A stretch of DNA of 64,000 nt from an uncultured Acidimicrobiales bacterium (GCA_938021675.1 CALIFY010000066.1:31969-95968), one strand, 5' to 3'. Counted from the first letter of the stretch, positions 27,412 through 36,759 are shown. A program made the numbers and translations. Notes: generated from the letters alone by a model not told the origin.

Positions 27412-28355
27412 CTCATCTCTACCTCCACTCGGTCCGCCGATCGATTCACGGGCTGTTCGGCGCCCGCCTCCCGTTCAAGCTCGGTTACCACGAACGGCAA
27501 CGACGATCGCCAAGAAGGCAACCGGATGCCAAGTTCCTCAGCGAGTCGAGAGCTATCGAGCCGGCTGTCGGCCGGTCGAGCCGCCCGCGCCCGGTACTCC
27601 GCCGTCGTCAACAGCCGACACCGACCATCGAATCCGGCGGCCGATGCGTCGAAAATCGCCAGGGCAAACTCGTGCCAGCTGGCGGCATCGGGCGAGGCGG
27701 CGTGATAGTACCGGCTGGGTAGGTGGTCGGCGCCGCCGTCGCTGGCCGCCACCAATCCGACGATGGCCTCAGCCACGTCGCCGGCCGCCGTCGGGCAAAC
27801 CAACTGGTCGCCGACAACTCCAATGTCCCGTCCGGCCGCAGCGAGACGCAGCATGGTGTTGACAAAGTTTCGACCGTGAGCGGCATACAGCCCAGAGGAC
27901 CGGACAACGACCGCCTTATCAGCCACCACGGCGGCCTGTTCGCCGGCCAATTTGGTACGCCCGTACGCGCTGCAAGGGACTGGCTCATCGTCCTCGACGT
28001 ACCAGCCGCGTTCACCGCCGTCAGGCGAACGTCCGGCGAACACATAGTCGGTAGAAACTTGGACGAGCATGGCCCCGACCCGGTCGGCGGCATCGGCCAA
28101 CCACTCAACCGCGGTCGCGTTGACCGCCATCGCCCGATCTTCGTCGTCCTCGGCACCATCCACATCGGTGTAGGCCGCGGCGTTGATGATGACCGTCGGC
28201 TCAACCTTCTTTACCGTCGCCAGCACCGCATCCCTCTCGGTGATATCGAGACTGGCCGAATCGGCGGCGTGTACCTTATAGGAGGCAGGCCACGCCCGGT
28301 TGGTGAGTTCCCGTCCCAGTTGACCCCCGGCGCCGGTGATGAGGATCGTGGTCAT
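27408..28355 (-). CDS. rmlD: dTDP-4-dehydrorhamnose reductase
   Basis: The last step of dTDP-L-rhamnose synthesis. The Rossmann motif ILITGAGGQLGRELTNRAW opens the protein when started at ATG 28355; VIINAAAYTDVDGAEDD and the short-chain-dehydrogenase region STDYVFAG are present, with the catalytic Tyr in AYGRTKLAGE. The 84-bp 5' extension of the frame overlaps rmlB and is unlikely to be used. It lies 10 bp after rmlB and overlaps rmlA by 4 nt. Confidence 0.96.
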   Translation of the reverse strand: MTTILITGAGGQLGRELTNRAWPASYKVHAADSASLDITERDAVLATVKKVEPTVIINAAAYTDVDGAEDDEDRAMAVNATAVEWLADAADRVGAMLVQVSTDYVFAGRSPDGGERGWYVEDDEPVPCSAYGRTKLAGEQAAVVADKAVVVRSSGLYAAHGRNFVNTMLRLAAAGRDIGVVGDQLVCPTAAGDVAEAIVGLVAASDGGADHLPSRYYHAASPDAASWHEFALAIFDASAAGFDGRCRLLTTAEYRARAARPADSRLDSSRLAEELGIRLPSWRSSLPFVVTELEREAGAEQPVNRSADRVEVEMR

Positions 28356-28365
28356 CGTTGCAACC

Positions 28366-29430
28366 TCACGTGGTGACGCTGTGGCCGAGACGTCGACCGT
28401 CGTAGCGGCCGTCGGAAAGCGGCTGCCACCACCACTCATTGTCGATATACCACCGAACGGTGCGGGCTAACCCTTCAGCGAAATCGACCGATGGTTGCCA
28501 ACCGAGTTCAGCCGCTGCGGTTGAGGCGTCGACGGCGTACCTCAGATCGTGGCCCGGCCTATCGGCAACGAAGGTGATCAGAGATCGGCGGCCGCCATCG
28601 ACTCCAGGGATGGGGCCAACCTCGGCGTCGACCAAGTCGCAGATGGTTGACACCACATCAAGGTTGGTTCGTTCGGCGTTGCCACCCACCGTGTAGGTTC
28701 GCCCCGGCCGACCCTGATCCAGGGCGGAGACGATTGCCCGGGCGTGGTCTTCGACGTAAAGCCAATCCCGAATGTGGGTTCCCGTTCCGTAAACCGGGAG
28801 TGTCTCACCGGCCAGCGCCTTGACGATTATCAGCGGAATCAGCTTCTCCGGGAAGTGAAACGGACCATAGTTGTTCGAGCAATTGGTGATGATCGTTGGC
28901 AGCCCATAGGTGTGATGCCAGGCCCTCACCAGGTGGTCCGATGCAGCCTTTGAGGCCGAGTACGGTGAGCGTGGGTCATAGGGGGTCGTCTCGTCGAACG
29001 GCGGGTCGTTCGGACCGAGCGACCCGAATACTTCGTCGGTCGACACATGGACGAACCGGAACCGATCCAGGACCCCTCGACGTTCGGCGTTCGATCGGGA
29101 CACTTCAAGTAGTTCGCTGGTGCCGACCACGTTTGTTTGCACGAACGCTCCGGGGCCGTCGATGGAGCGATCGACATGGGACTCGGCAGCAAGGTGTATC
29201 ACCGCGTCGGGGCAGACGTCATCGAAGAGTCGCCCGATGGACGATCCGTCGGCGATATCGAGCGCAACATGGCGGTACCGGGGCGAGTCGGCGACCGCCG
29301 ATACCGAGCCCTTGGTCGCGGCGTACGTCTCGATGTCGATATTGCAGACCTCGTGGTCGGTCTGTTCGATAAGGCGGCGAACGACGGCCGAGCCAATGAA
29401 TCCCAGACCTCCGGTGACGACGATCCTCAT
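28366..29430 (-). CDS. rmlB: dTDP-glucose 4,6-dehydratase
   Basis: From ATG 29430 the protein begins MRIVVTGGLGFIGSAVVRRL, the NAD-binding fold of extended short-chain dehydrogenases. HLAAESHVDRSIDGP, STDEVFGSLG (Asp-Glu catalytic pair) and PYSASKAASDHLVRAW (Tyr-x3-Lys) are diagnostic of RmlB. It converts dTDP-glucose to the 4-keto-6-deoxy sugar. The ATG overlaps the rmlC stop as ATGA; the longer open frame upstream runs antisense-like through rmlC and is ignored. Confidence 0.97.
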   Translation of the reverse strand: MRIVVTGGLGFIGSAVVRRLIEQTDHEVCNIDIETYAATKGSVSAVADSPRYRHVALDIADGSSIGRLFDDVCPDAVIHLAAESHVDRSIDGPGAFVQTNVVGTSELLEVSRSNAERRGVLDRFRFVHVSTDEVFGSLGPNDPPFDETTPYDPRSPYSASKAASDHLVRAWHHTYGLPTIITNCSNNYGPFHFPEKLIPLIIVKALAGETLPVYGTGTHIRDWLYVEDHARAIVSALDQGRPGRTYTVGGNAERTNLDVVSTICDLVDAEVGPIPGVDGGRRSLITFVADRPGHDLRYAVDASTAAAELGWQPSVDFAEGLARTVRWYIDNEWWWQPLSDGRYDGRRLGHSVTT

Positions 29431-30014
29431 GACGCCCTCCCGGCCTGGACCACGGACGCTGCTTCGATCGCCGCCACGGTCTCGGCCAATGAGGCGCCAC
29501 CCAGATCCTTCTCGGACAGCACCGCCTCGGATCGCTCGACCGGCCAATCGAGATCGAGGGTTGGGTCGTCCCATGCCAACGACCACTCGGCATGTGGGGC
29601 GTACGGCGCATCGACCTTGTAGCACACCTCGGTGTGTGGCTCGACGGTGCAGAACCCGTGGGCGAATCCACCGGGAATCCATAGTTGTTCGCCGTCGTCA
29701 GCGCTCAACTCGAATCGTTCGTGCTGTCCGTGGGTCGGTGACTGTGGACGGAGGTCGACGACGATGTCGACGACCTTCCCTTTGGCCACGCGAACCAGCT
29801 TTCCCTGCTGGTGAGGTGGCAGCTGCAGATGGAGCCCTCTGATGGTGCCAGCGTCAACCGAGATCGATTGGTTGTCTTGAACGAAGATGGTCGGCAGCCC
29901 GGCGGCGGCGGCGGCCCGCTCTTCGTATACCACGGTGAACGAGCCTCGCTGGTCGTCGAAGCGAGGCATCGACAGCAGAAGCACATCATCAAAAACCCGA
30001 CCAATTGGTCGCAC
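29427..30014 (-). CDS. rmlC: dTDP-4-dehydrorhamnose 3,5-epimerase
   Basis: A 195-residue cupin-fold epimerase, first gene of the rml operon. FDDQRGSFTVVY, the catalytic His in IRGLHLQLPPHQQGKLV, KGKVVDIVVDLR and WIPGGFAHGFCT match RmlC. It performs the double epimerisation between RmlB and RmlD. The operon's promoter must lie in the 77 bp after tetR, or tetR is co-transcribed. Confidence 0.96.
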   Translation of the reverse strand: MRPIGRVFDDVLLLSMPRFDDQRGSFTVVYEERAAAAAGLPTIFVQDNQSISVDAGTIRGLHLQLPPHQQGKLVRVAKGKVVDIVVDLRPQSPTHGQHERFELSADDGEQLWIPGGFAHGFCTVEPHTEVCYKVDAPYAPHAEWSLAWDDPTLDLDWPVERSEAVLSEKDLGGASLAETVAAIEAASVVQAGRAS

Positions 30015-30091
30015 GGCGGATCACCCGAACTCTCGGTTTGTACAACTGGAATTCCGCCGGCATCGCCAGTGTACGGGGAGACGCTCGATCG

Positions 30092-30655
30092 TTACTCCAT
30101 GGCCCGAATACCGGCGCACAAAAGCTGAATCAGGTGGTCGAATGACTCATCGAGATTCTGTTTATGGGGGTGCCCGTCGCCAGATTCGAGATGACTGAAC
30201 CCATGGAACGCACTACGGAGCGACCGCGCCGCGTGGACCCGGAGATCGACACCGAGATCGAACGCGCTCAGAGCCAAGCTCAGCGTGTCGACGATTCGAT
30301 CGACGGCAGCTTCGAGCTCAGCGTCTCCGGCACACGGGTACCGGTCGGTTGCGGCGTAGAGCCCGGAGTGCTCGACCACCACGCCCCTCCATGCCAGACC
30401 CATGGCCCGTACAGCATCATCACCCGACACACCGACCGCCGAGTCGGCCAACCGGGCGGCCAAGATCTCCCGACCGCGCAAGCCGAGGGCCCGAATCAAA
30501 TCGTCATAGCCGTCGATGTGTCGATAGAGGGCGGGCTGGCTCGTCCCCAGCTCTCGGGCGATCCGGGTCAGGGTGACGGTATCGAGGCCCTCGGTGTCGG
30601 CGATACGCCCTGCGGTTTCCAATACCACTTCGGAACTGAGTTGCGCTCGCGCCAT
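30092..30655 (-). CDS. TetR-family transcriptional regulator
   Basis: 187 residues with an N-terminal helix-turn-helix (ADTEGLDTVTLTRIARELGT followed by SQPALYRHIDGYDDL) and a C-terminal ligand/dimerisation domain (AWRGVVVEHSGLYAATDRYP) of the WHG/TetR_C_33 kind. It diverges from the GH6 cellulase gene across 337 bp and precedes the rhamnose operon on the same strand, so it may control either. The inducer is unknown. Confidence 0.92.
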   Translation of the reverse strand: MARAQLSSEVVLETAGRIADTEGLDTVTLTRIARELGTSQPALYRHIDGYDDLIRALGLRGREILAARLADSAVGVSGDDAVRAMGLAWRGVVVEHSGLYAATDRYPCAGDAELEAAVDRIVDTLSLALSAFDLGVDLRVHAARSLRSAFHGFSHLESGDGHPHKQNLDESFDHLIQLLCAGIRAME

Positions 30656-30992
30656 ACCCGTCGATCAAGCCCCTTCGCTACCTAGAGTCGTCCGATCGTC
30701 AAAAGCCTAGGCCCTGTGGCCTGAAGGTTAGATCTGGCACCTGTTCGACATGGATGCCGGCCCCGCTGCTGACCGCTCGTCAATCGGGTCTCATGTAGTT
30801 AATGTCCGGGTGCTCCCGCCGTGTTGCCACCGAAAATCGATTGGCTCATTTTTGTAATGAAAAAGTATCATAGAGAACCCTTGACAGCTAATTTATAGGG
30901 ATTTGTGGGCAATTTTCCTTGTCGAAACCATGACACTCCACTACGTTGCGCCTGGAGAAACAACAGTTAGAAACTGTCATGAGAGGACCGAA
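30656..30992. promoter_or_regulatory. Intergenic control region between tetR and the GH6 cellulase gene
   Basis: A 337-bp gene-free stretch, clearly more AT-rich from 30830 to 30930 than neighbouring DNA. A TTGACA occurs at 30881-30886 but has no good -10 at the right distance. Two nested inverted repeats lie just before the cellulase: CATGACA (30929-30935) with TGTCATG (30975-30981), and ACAGTT (30963-30968) with AACTGT (30972-30977). They could be an operator or a 5'-leader hairpin. No ORF of merit is present. Confidence 0.45.
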
Positions 30993-32942
30993 ATGACCCC
31001 CGATTCATCCTCGACGCGACGCCCGTTACTGAGGCGCCCGTCGCGCAGTCGAAATATCATCGCGGCCATCGCCGCGGCCATCGTTGGCCTCCTCGGCGTC
31101 GTGGTTGGAGTGAGCAGCGCCACATCGGCGGACTCCGGCCCATGCTCCGTTGTCTACGACGTGGTCCTTGACTGGACCGACAACGAGGGCCAGATGCCCC
31201 ATGATTCCTTAGCCACGGTCGAGATCACCAACACCGGTGACGCAATCGATGAGTGGGACGTGCAGTTCGACATGCCCAGTGGCCAGGTAGTGACCACTGT
31301 GTTGAATGGCCGCTTCACACAGACTGGGGCCACCGTCAACCTCTTCAACGAGACGTGGAACGGTTCACTCGCCGCAGGCGAAACCGTGAAGACGGCACTG
31401 ACCCTCGGTCACGCCGGCGACAACGTCAGCCCGGAGTCGTTCACCGTGAACGGTGGGGCATGCGATGCCGAAACCCCGGACCCCGACCCATCAACCCCGG
31501 ACCCGGACCCATCAACCCCGGACCCATCGACCCCGGACCCGGACCCATCGACCCCTGACCCATCAACCCCGGACCCAGACCCGGACACCACGACCACGAC
31601 CACGGACTCATCGACATCGACCTCGGCACCGGACACAACGCCTCCACCGGAATCTGGGGACCGGGTCGATAACCCATTCGTTGGTGCGGCGGGATACATC
31701 AATCCCGATTGGCAAGCGATGGTCAACGAGACAGCAGACGCCGTCGGCGGCGAACTCGGTGACGACATGCGAACCGTTGGACAGTTCCCGACCGCGGTGT
31801 GGCTCGATCGCATTGCAGCCATCAGCCCAGGCGATGATCGTCTCGGTCTCCGCCAGCATCTAGACAATGCAGTCGAACAGGCGGCCGGCGAGCCGATGAC
31901 CATCATGGTCGTCATCTACGATCTGCCGAACCGTGACTGCGCCGCCCTCGCATCGAACGGTGAGCTTCGGATCAGCGAAGGCGGGCTTGAGCGATACAAG
32001 ACCGAGTACGTCGACGAGATCATCTCGATCATGGCAGACCCGGCATACGCCAACCTCCGGATCGTCAACATCGTCGAGCCGGATTCGCTACCGAACCTGG
32101 TGACCAACCTCGAGACACCAGACTGCGCCGAGGCGGCGAGTACCGGAGCGTACGTCGATGGGATTGCCTATACCCTCGGCCAACTTCGGACCTTGCCCAA
32201 TACCTACGCCTACGTCGATCTCGGCCACTCAGGGTGGCTCGGTTGGGATAGCAACTTCGGACCGGCGGTCGATCTGATCACCGAAGCGATCAAGCATCCC
32301 GATGCCGGCGTCGACACCGTCGACGGGTTCGTTTCAAACACCGCTGGGTACACCCCAACCGATGAGGAGTTCCTGCCAGACAACAATCTGGTGCTCGGTG
32401 ACGGTGGCATGGCCATTCACTCCAGCTCGTTCTACGAATGGAACCCATACTTCGACGAAACCGACTTCATGACCGATATCCGTCAACAGTTCATCTCAGC
32501 CGGACTGCCCGATGACATCGGCATGCTGATCGACACCTCCCGCAATGGTTGGGGCGGATCGGAACGGCCGAGCGCCGTCAGTACATCGACCGACCTCGAC
32601 ACCTACGTCGATGAGTCTCGGATCGACCGGCGTCCCCACCGTGGCGGCTGGTGCAACCAAGATGGAGCCGGCCTCGGCGAACGCCCAACGGCAGCGCCCC
32701 AAGAAGGCATCGATGCATACGTGTGGGTCAAGCCTCCGGGCGAGTCCGATGGCGTGAGCGAAGCCGGGATCGTCGACCCCGATGACCCAGCAAAGGGATT
32801 CGACGGCATGTGTGACCCAACGGCCAGCAACACATCGAACAGCGCATTCGGAACCAACGCATTGCCAGGCGCACCCCACGCCGGCAGTTGGTTTGCCGAG
32901 CAGTTCGAGATGCTGGTCACCAACGCACACCCCGCTCTGTAA
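30993..32942 (+). CDS. Secreted CBM2-GH6 cellulase
   Basis: From ATG 30993 (GAGAGGA six bases upstream) the protein has an Arg-rich signal peptide (helix IIAAIAAAIVGLLGVVVGV), a CBM2 carbohydrate-binding module at about residues 48-152 with the usual Cys pair (GPCSVVYD and VNGGACD) and Trp residues (EWDVQF, ETWNGSL), and a Pro-Asp-Thr linker of repeated PDPSTPDP units (31480-31620). A GH6 domain follows, with VVIYDLPNRDCAALASNG (family signature), IVEPDSLPNLVTN and MLIDTSRNGWGGSERP. GH6 enzymes cleave beta-1,4-glucan with inversion; the loops suggest a cellobiohydrolase or endoglucanase, which I cannot separate by eye. It would be a freely secreted enzyme, unlike the anchored GH9. Confidence 0.95.
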   Translation: MTPDSSSTRRPLLRRPSRSRNIIAAIAAAIVGLLGVVVGVSSATSADSGPCSVVYDVVLDWTDNEGQMPHDSLATVEITNTGDAIDEWDVQFDMPSGQVVTTVLNGRFTQTGATVNLFNETWNGSLAAGETVKTALTLGHAGDNVSPESFTVNGGACDAETPDPDPSTPDPDPSTPDPSTPDPDPSTPDPSTPDPDPDTTTTTTDSSTSTSAPDTTPPPESGDRVDNPFVGAAGYINPDWQAMVNETADAVGGELGDDMRTVGQFPTAVWLDRIAAISPGDDRLGLRQHLDNAVEQAAGEPMTIMVVIYDLPNRDCAALASNGELRISEGGLERYKTEYVDEIISIMADPAYANLRIVNIVEPDSLPNLVTNLETPDCAEAASTGAYVDGIAYTLGQLRTLPNTYAYVDLGHSGWLGWDSNFGPAVDLITEAIKHPDAGVDTVDGFVSNTAGYTPTDEEFLPDNNLVLGDGGMAIHSSSFYEWNPYFDETDFMTDIRQQFISAGLPDDIGMLIDTSRNGWGGSERPSAVSTSTDLDTYVDESRIDRRPHRGGWCNQDGAGLGERPTAAPQEGIDAYVWVKPPGESDGVSEAGIVDPDDPAKGFDGMCDPTASNTSNSAFGTNALPGAPHAGSWFAEQFEMLVTNAHPAL

Positions 32943-33034
32943 TCACCAGCTGAGCAGGTTGACAGCAACAATCCGATGGCTCGATACGAGTCGGTGCCAT
33001 TGGACTCGGTAGGGCCGGTCCCCAGCTCTACCAA

Positions 33035-33085
33035 CCGACGGACCCCGGAAGTGAACCCACCATCATTTCCTCCGGGGTCCGTCGG
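33035..33085 (+). terminator. Strong 15-bp hairpin after the cellulase gene
   Basis: Perfect inverted repeat: CCGACGGACCCCGGA at 33035-33049 and its complement at 33071-33085, with a 21-nt loop. No T-run follows, so it may end transcription weakly or protect the 3' end of the cellulase message. It lies about 90 bp after the stop. Confidence 0.6.
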
Positions 33086-33172
33086 GTCGCCCGCCGAGCG
33101 AGGCGACAAACCCCTCCCGTCAGATCGCACGAGGCCCTCCCGGTCAACGCACAGGTGGTATAGCGTGGCCCC

Positions 33173-34660
33173 ATGGACCGATCGGACGAGACTGCGGCCG
33201 AAGGCTCAAGCCAAGCCGTCCGGACCGACATCGAAGCGTGTATCGATGCGGCCAGGAACGCCATGGAAGAGTTCTCGACCGCAACTCAGGCCGATGTCGA
33301 TCGAGCGGTGGTTGCCATCGCCTGGTCGCTGTACTCGCCAAGCAACGCGAAGGCTCTAGCCAAACTGGCGGTCGACGACACCGGCCTTGGCAACGTGGCC
33401 GACAAAGTCGTCAAGAATCAGCGGAAGACCTTGGGCACCCTGCGGGATCTACTCCGGACCAAGACCGTTGGGGTCATCGAGCATCAACCAGAAAAAGGGT
33501 TGACCAAGTACGCGAAACCGGTCGGCGTCGTCGCCGCTATCACCCCATCGACGAACCCGGCAGCCACCCCGATCAACAAAGCGATGATGGCGGTCAAAGC
33601 GAGGAACGCGATCGTCATCGCCCCGTCGCCGAGCGGTTGGAACACCACCGCCCAGGCGGTCACGTTGGCTCGGAACGAGCTCGCTCGGGTCGGCGCACCA
33701 CCAAACCTCCTACAGGTGCTGCCAACACCGGTAGACCGGCGCCGCACCGAGACGCTTATGGCCGCGGCCGACCTCGTGGTCGCCACCGGATCTCAGAACA
33801 ACGTGGGCCGGGCATACCGCAGCGGCACACCGGCCATCGGCGTTGGGGCCGGCAACGTACCGGTCATCATCGATTCGACCGCCGACCTGAGAGACGCAGC
33901 GACCAAGATCACCACGTCGAAAACGTTCGACAATGCCACCTCGTGTTCGTCGGAGAACGCGCTCATCATTCTCGACGACATTTACGATGATGCCATCGCC
34001 GCATTACACCGGGCCGGCGGGTATACGGCCAACCCCGACGAAGCGCAACGGATCCGAACTCGATTGTTTCCCGACGGAGTCCTCGATCGGCGCCTCGTCG
34101 CCAAGGACTACCCGGTGCTGCGAGAGGCATTCGGCCTCGCCGGAGCCGATACCGACCGCTTCGTGATGGTCGAAGAGTCCGACCCCGGTTCGGACAAACC
34201 GATGACGTCGGAAAAGCTGTCACTCGTCCTTTCGATCTACCGGGCCACCGACCTCGACCACGCACTCGACCTCGCACGACGAATCTTGGCGGTGCAAGGC
34301 ATCGGCCACTCGGTTGGCATCCACACCGCGGAACCGGCCAGGGCCGACCGGCTCGCAGCCGAGCTTCCCGTCGTTCGTGTCCTGGTCAATCAGGCCCACA
34401 CTTTCGGCAACGGCGGATCGTTCGACAACGCATTGCCATTCACCTTGAGTATGGGGTGCGGCACTTGGGCGGGGAATTCGATCAGTGAGAATCTCAATAT
34501 CAACCACTTCATGAACATCACGCACCTCGTCAACACCATCGAACCGAATCAGCCGACAGCGGAGGAACTCTTCGGGGCCCATTGGGCAACGATCGGCTAC
34601 CGACCGGAACGGACCGAGGCCGACGCCGAGTCGACGCCGACTCGACCGGCACCATCGTGA
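33173..34660 (+). CDS. CoA-acylating aldehyde dehydrogenase (sulfoacetaldehyde dehydrogenase-like)
   Basis: 495 residues of the aldehyde dehydrogenase superfamily, acylating branch (EutE/AdhE-N/SauS type). GVVAAITPSTNPAATPINKA, KARNAIVIAPSPSG, GVGAGNVPVIID and the catalytic Cys in FDNATSCSSENAL are visible. Such enzymes turn an aldehyde plus CoA and NAD(P) into an acyl-CoA, or the reverse. The PSTNPAATPINKAMMA stretch resembles what I know of sulfoacetaldehyde dehydrogenase (SauS) more than acetaldehyde dehydrogenases, but this is from memory of the family. The next two genes encode an acyl-CoA synthetase, so the three would link an aldehyde, its CoA thioester and the free acid with ATP gain or cost. 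Confidence 0.8.
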   Translation: MDRSDETAAEGSSQAVRTDIEACIDAARNAMEEFSTATQADVDRAVVAIAWSLYSPSNAKALAKLAVDDTGLGNVADKVVKNQRKTLGTLRDLLRTKTVGVIEHQPEKGLTKYAKPVGVVAAITPSTNPAATPINKAMMAVKARNAIVIAPSPSGWNTTAQAVTLARNELARVGAPPNLLQVLPTPVDRRRTETLMAAADLVVATGSQNNVGRAYRSGTPAIGVGAGNVPVIIDSTADLRDAATKITTSKTFDNATSCSSENALIILDDIYDDAIAALHRAGGYTANPDEAQRIRTRLFPDGVLDRRLVAKDYPVLREAFGLAGADTDRFVMVEESDPGSDKPMTSEKLSLVLSIYRATDLDHALDLARRILAVQGIGHSVGIHTAEPARADRLAAELPVVRVLVNQAHTFGNGGSFDNALPFTLSMGCGTWAGNSISENLNINHFMNITHLVNTIEPNQPTAEELFGAHWATIGYRPERTEADAESTPTRPAPS

Positions 34661-34747
34661 CGTAACGGTCTCCCCCTACGGACCCAGCAGCCTCGGACCG
34701 GGTGGTCCGCCAGGATGCGACGGGGGAACGGAACTAGGGTGGCAGCG

Positions 34748-35836
34748 GTGAAACTGACCGAACATCAGGCCAAGACATTGTTGGCCGAGCGTGGGGTGCT
34801 GACCCCGGCGGGCAGACTCGCCAGGTCGCCATCCGACGCCGTCGCCGCGGCCGGCGAGATCGGTGAACGGGTAGTGGTCAAAGCCCAAGTGCGAACCGGG
34901 GGAAGGGGCAACGCAGGTGGCATCATCATCGTCGACTCGGCGAGGGAAGCCGGCGAGGCCGCCGATCGGCTGCTCGGAACGCGTATTGGCGACGAACCCG
35001 TTGGCGCGGTCCTCGTCGAACAAGCGGAGGAGATTTCGGCCGAACACTATCTGGCGGTCACCATCGATCCATCGAGTGGCCAGACGATGCTCCTGCGGTC
35101 GGCGAGGGGCGGTGTCGAGGTCGAGACGATGGCCGATTCCATCACCAGAGAGTTCGTCGAACCGGGCCACCTCGTGCACGACGAACCGGCGGCCACCCTC
35201 CTGGCGGCCTTCATCGAACTCGACGCCCTGTTGATCGAGATCAACCCCCTGGCAAAGACCACCGACGGTCGACTCATCGCCATCGACGCCAAAATCGAAC
35301 TTGACGACGCCGCTCGGTTCCGCCACGTCGACCTCTTCGAAGGGCTGGCCTCAACCGAATCGGAGGGAACCGACCGAGAGCGGGCTGCCGCCGACATCGG
35401 GCTCCGACTCGTCGAACTCGGGGGCGACATCGCGGTCTTGGCCAACGGTGCCGGTTTGACGATGGCAACAATGGACGCCATCGTCGCCGCCGGTGGACGC
35501 CCAGCCAATTTCTTGGAGATCGGGGGCGACGCGTATACCAAGGCCGCGCCGGCGTTGGAGATCGTGCTGAGCCAGCCTGGCGTATCCAGTCTGTTGGTCA
35601 ACTTCTGTGGCGCGTTCGCTCGGTGCGACGTCATGACCGCCGGCGTGATCGATGGATGGGAGACGCTACGGTCCGACCACCCGAACCTCCCGATCAACTT
35701 CAGCATCAGCGGAACCGGACAGGACGAGGCCCGCCAGTTGGTTCGCAACAGACTCAACCTCGAACCCCATAACACGATGGCCGAAGCCGTTGCCGCCGCG
35801 ATCGCAGGGGCCGAATCGTCGGGGGCGTTCCCGTGA
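34748..35836 (+). CDS. Succinyl-CoA synthetase beta-like acyl-CoA synthetase subunit
   Basis: The ATP-grasp subunit of an NDP-forming acyl-CoA synthetase. KLTEHQAKTLLAERGVLTP, VVVKAQVRTGGRGNAGGI, ALLIEINPLAKTTDGRLIAIDAKI and the C-terminal GGRPANFLEIGGDA are typical. The GTG at 34748 is preferred over 34715 because AGGGTGG lies just upstream. At about 362 residues it is slightly shorter than housekeeping SucC. Its stop overlaps the alpha gene by 4 nt (GTGA). The association with an acylating aldehyde dehydrogenase, rather than TCA-cycle genes, implies a substrate other than succinate. Confidence 0.88.
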   Translation: MKLTEHQAKTLLAERGVLTPAGRLARSPSDAVAAAGEIGERVVVKAQVRTGGRGNAGGIIIVDSAREAGEAADRLLGTRIGDEPVGAVLVEQAEEISAEHYLAVTIDPSSGQTMLLRSARGGVEVETMADSITREFVEPGHLVHDEPAATLLAAFIELDALLIEINPLAKTTDGRLIAIDAKIELDDAARFRHVDLFEGLASTESEGTDRERAAADIGLRLVELGGDIAVLANGAGLTMATMDAIVAAGGRPANFLEIGGDAYTKAAPALEIVLSQPGVSSLLVNFCGAFARCDVMTAGVIDGWETLRSDHPNLPINFSISGTGQDEARQLVRNRLNLEPHNTMAEAVAAAIAGAESSGAFP

Positions 35837-36759
35837 TCATCGAGACCGAACACCGGGTCATCGTGCAGGGAATCACCGGCGCCCAGGGCACGTATTGGAC
35901 CGAACAAATGCAAGCATACGGGACGACGATCATCGGAGGCGTCAATCCTCGGAAACCCGGTATCGAACACCTCGGCGTCCCGGTATTTGCCTCGGCCGTC
36001 GAGGCGGCAGAAACGCTCGGAAGGATCGATGTCTCGGTGCTCTTCGTCCCACCGGCCGGTGCGCTGGCCGCGGTGGGCGACGCAATAGAGGCCGGGATTC
36101 GACTCGTGGTCGTGCTCACCGAGTTCATCCCCGTCCACGACACCATGACGATGATCGCCATGGCCAACGAATGCGGATGCCGCATCATCGGACCGAATAC
36201 CGCGGGAACCGTCACGCCAGGCCAAACGTTCGTTGGATTCATGCCAGCGTTCGATGACCGCATCTTTCGGCCGGGCAGAATCGGCGTCGTGTCGCGGAGC
36301 GGGTCGCTCGGCACGCTCACCGCGCTCGAACTTACGAGAGCTGGCTATGGGCAGTCGGCATTCGTCGGCATCGGCGGGGACCCGGTCTCGGGCACCACCA
36401 CCCTGGAGGCGGTGGCCGCCCTCGACACCCACCGCGGCACCGATGCAATCGTCATCATCGGCGAGATAGGTGGTCGGAAGGAGGAAGACGCGGCGATGGC
36501 GGTGGCCGCTTGTTCGAAGCCGGTTGTATCGTTCATCGCCGGCGCTGCCGCTCCCGTCGGAACCCGCATGGGTCATGCTGGTGCCATCATCGAGGGCACG
36601 ACCGGCACCCACAGCTCGAAAAAGGCGGCGCTGGTAGAGGCCGGAGCCATCGTCGTCGATGTGCCATGGGAAATTCCGGGCGCATTGGCAGTGTGTTCGA
36701 TCGGCCCAGATCGGAAGCACCAGACGGAAGAAAAATCGACCGTTGGGGATACGACATGA
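35833..36759 (+). CDS. Succinyl-CoA synthetase alpha-like acyl-CoA synthetase subunit
   Basis: The CoA-binding, phosphohistidine subunit. VIVQGITGAQGTYWTEQM is the CoA-binding Rossmann start, GVVSRSGSLGTLTALEL the usual central motif, and RMGHAGAIIEG carries the His that is phosphorylated in catalysis. The segment normally GPNCPGxxxP reads GPNTAGTVTPG here, which fits a paralogue of changed specificity. 308 residues, start GTG 35833. It forms a heterodimer with the preceding subunit. Confidence 0.88.
   Translation: MIIETEHRVIVQGITGAQGTYWTEQMQAYGTTIIGGVNPRKPGIEHLGVPVFASAVEAAETLGRIDVSVLFVPPAGALAAVGDAIEAGIRLVVVLTEFIPVHDTMTMIAMANECGCRIIGPNTAGTVTPGQTFVGFMPAFDDRIFRPGRIGVVSRSGSLGTLTALELTRAGYGQSAFVGIGGDPVSGTTTLEAVAALDTHRGTDAIVIIGEIGGRKEEDAAMAVAACSKPVVSFIAGAAAPVGTRMGHAGAIIEGTTGTHSSKKAALVEAGAIVVDVPWEIPGALAVCSIGPDRKHQTEEKSTVGDTT

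Noticed and set aside
30881..30910. TTGACA as -35 of a cellulase promoter
   Set aside because: The bases 16-18 nt further on (TGTGGG region) do not resemble a -10 element, so I did not annotate a promoter position.
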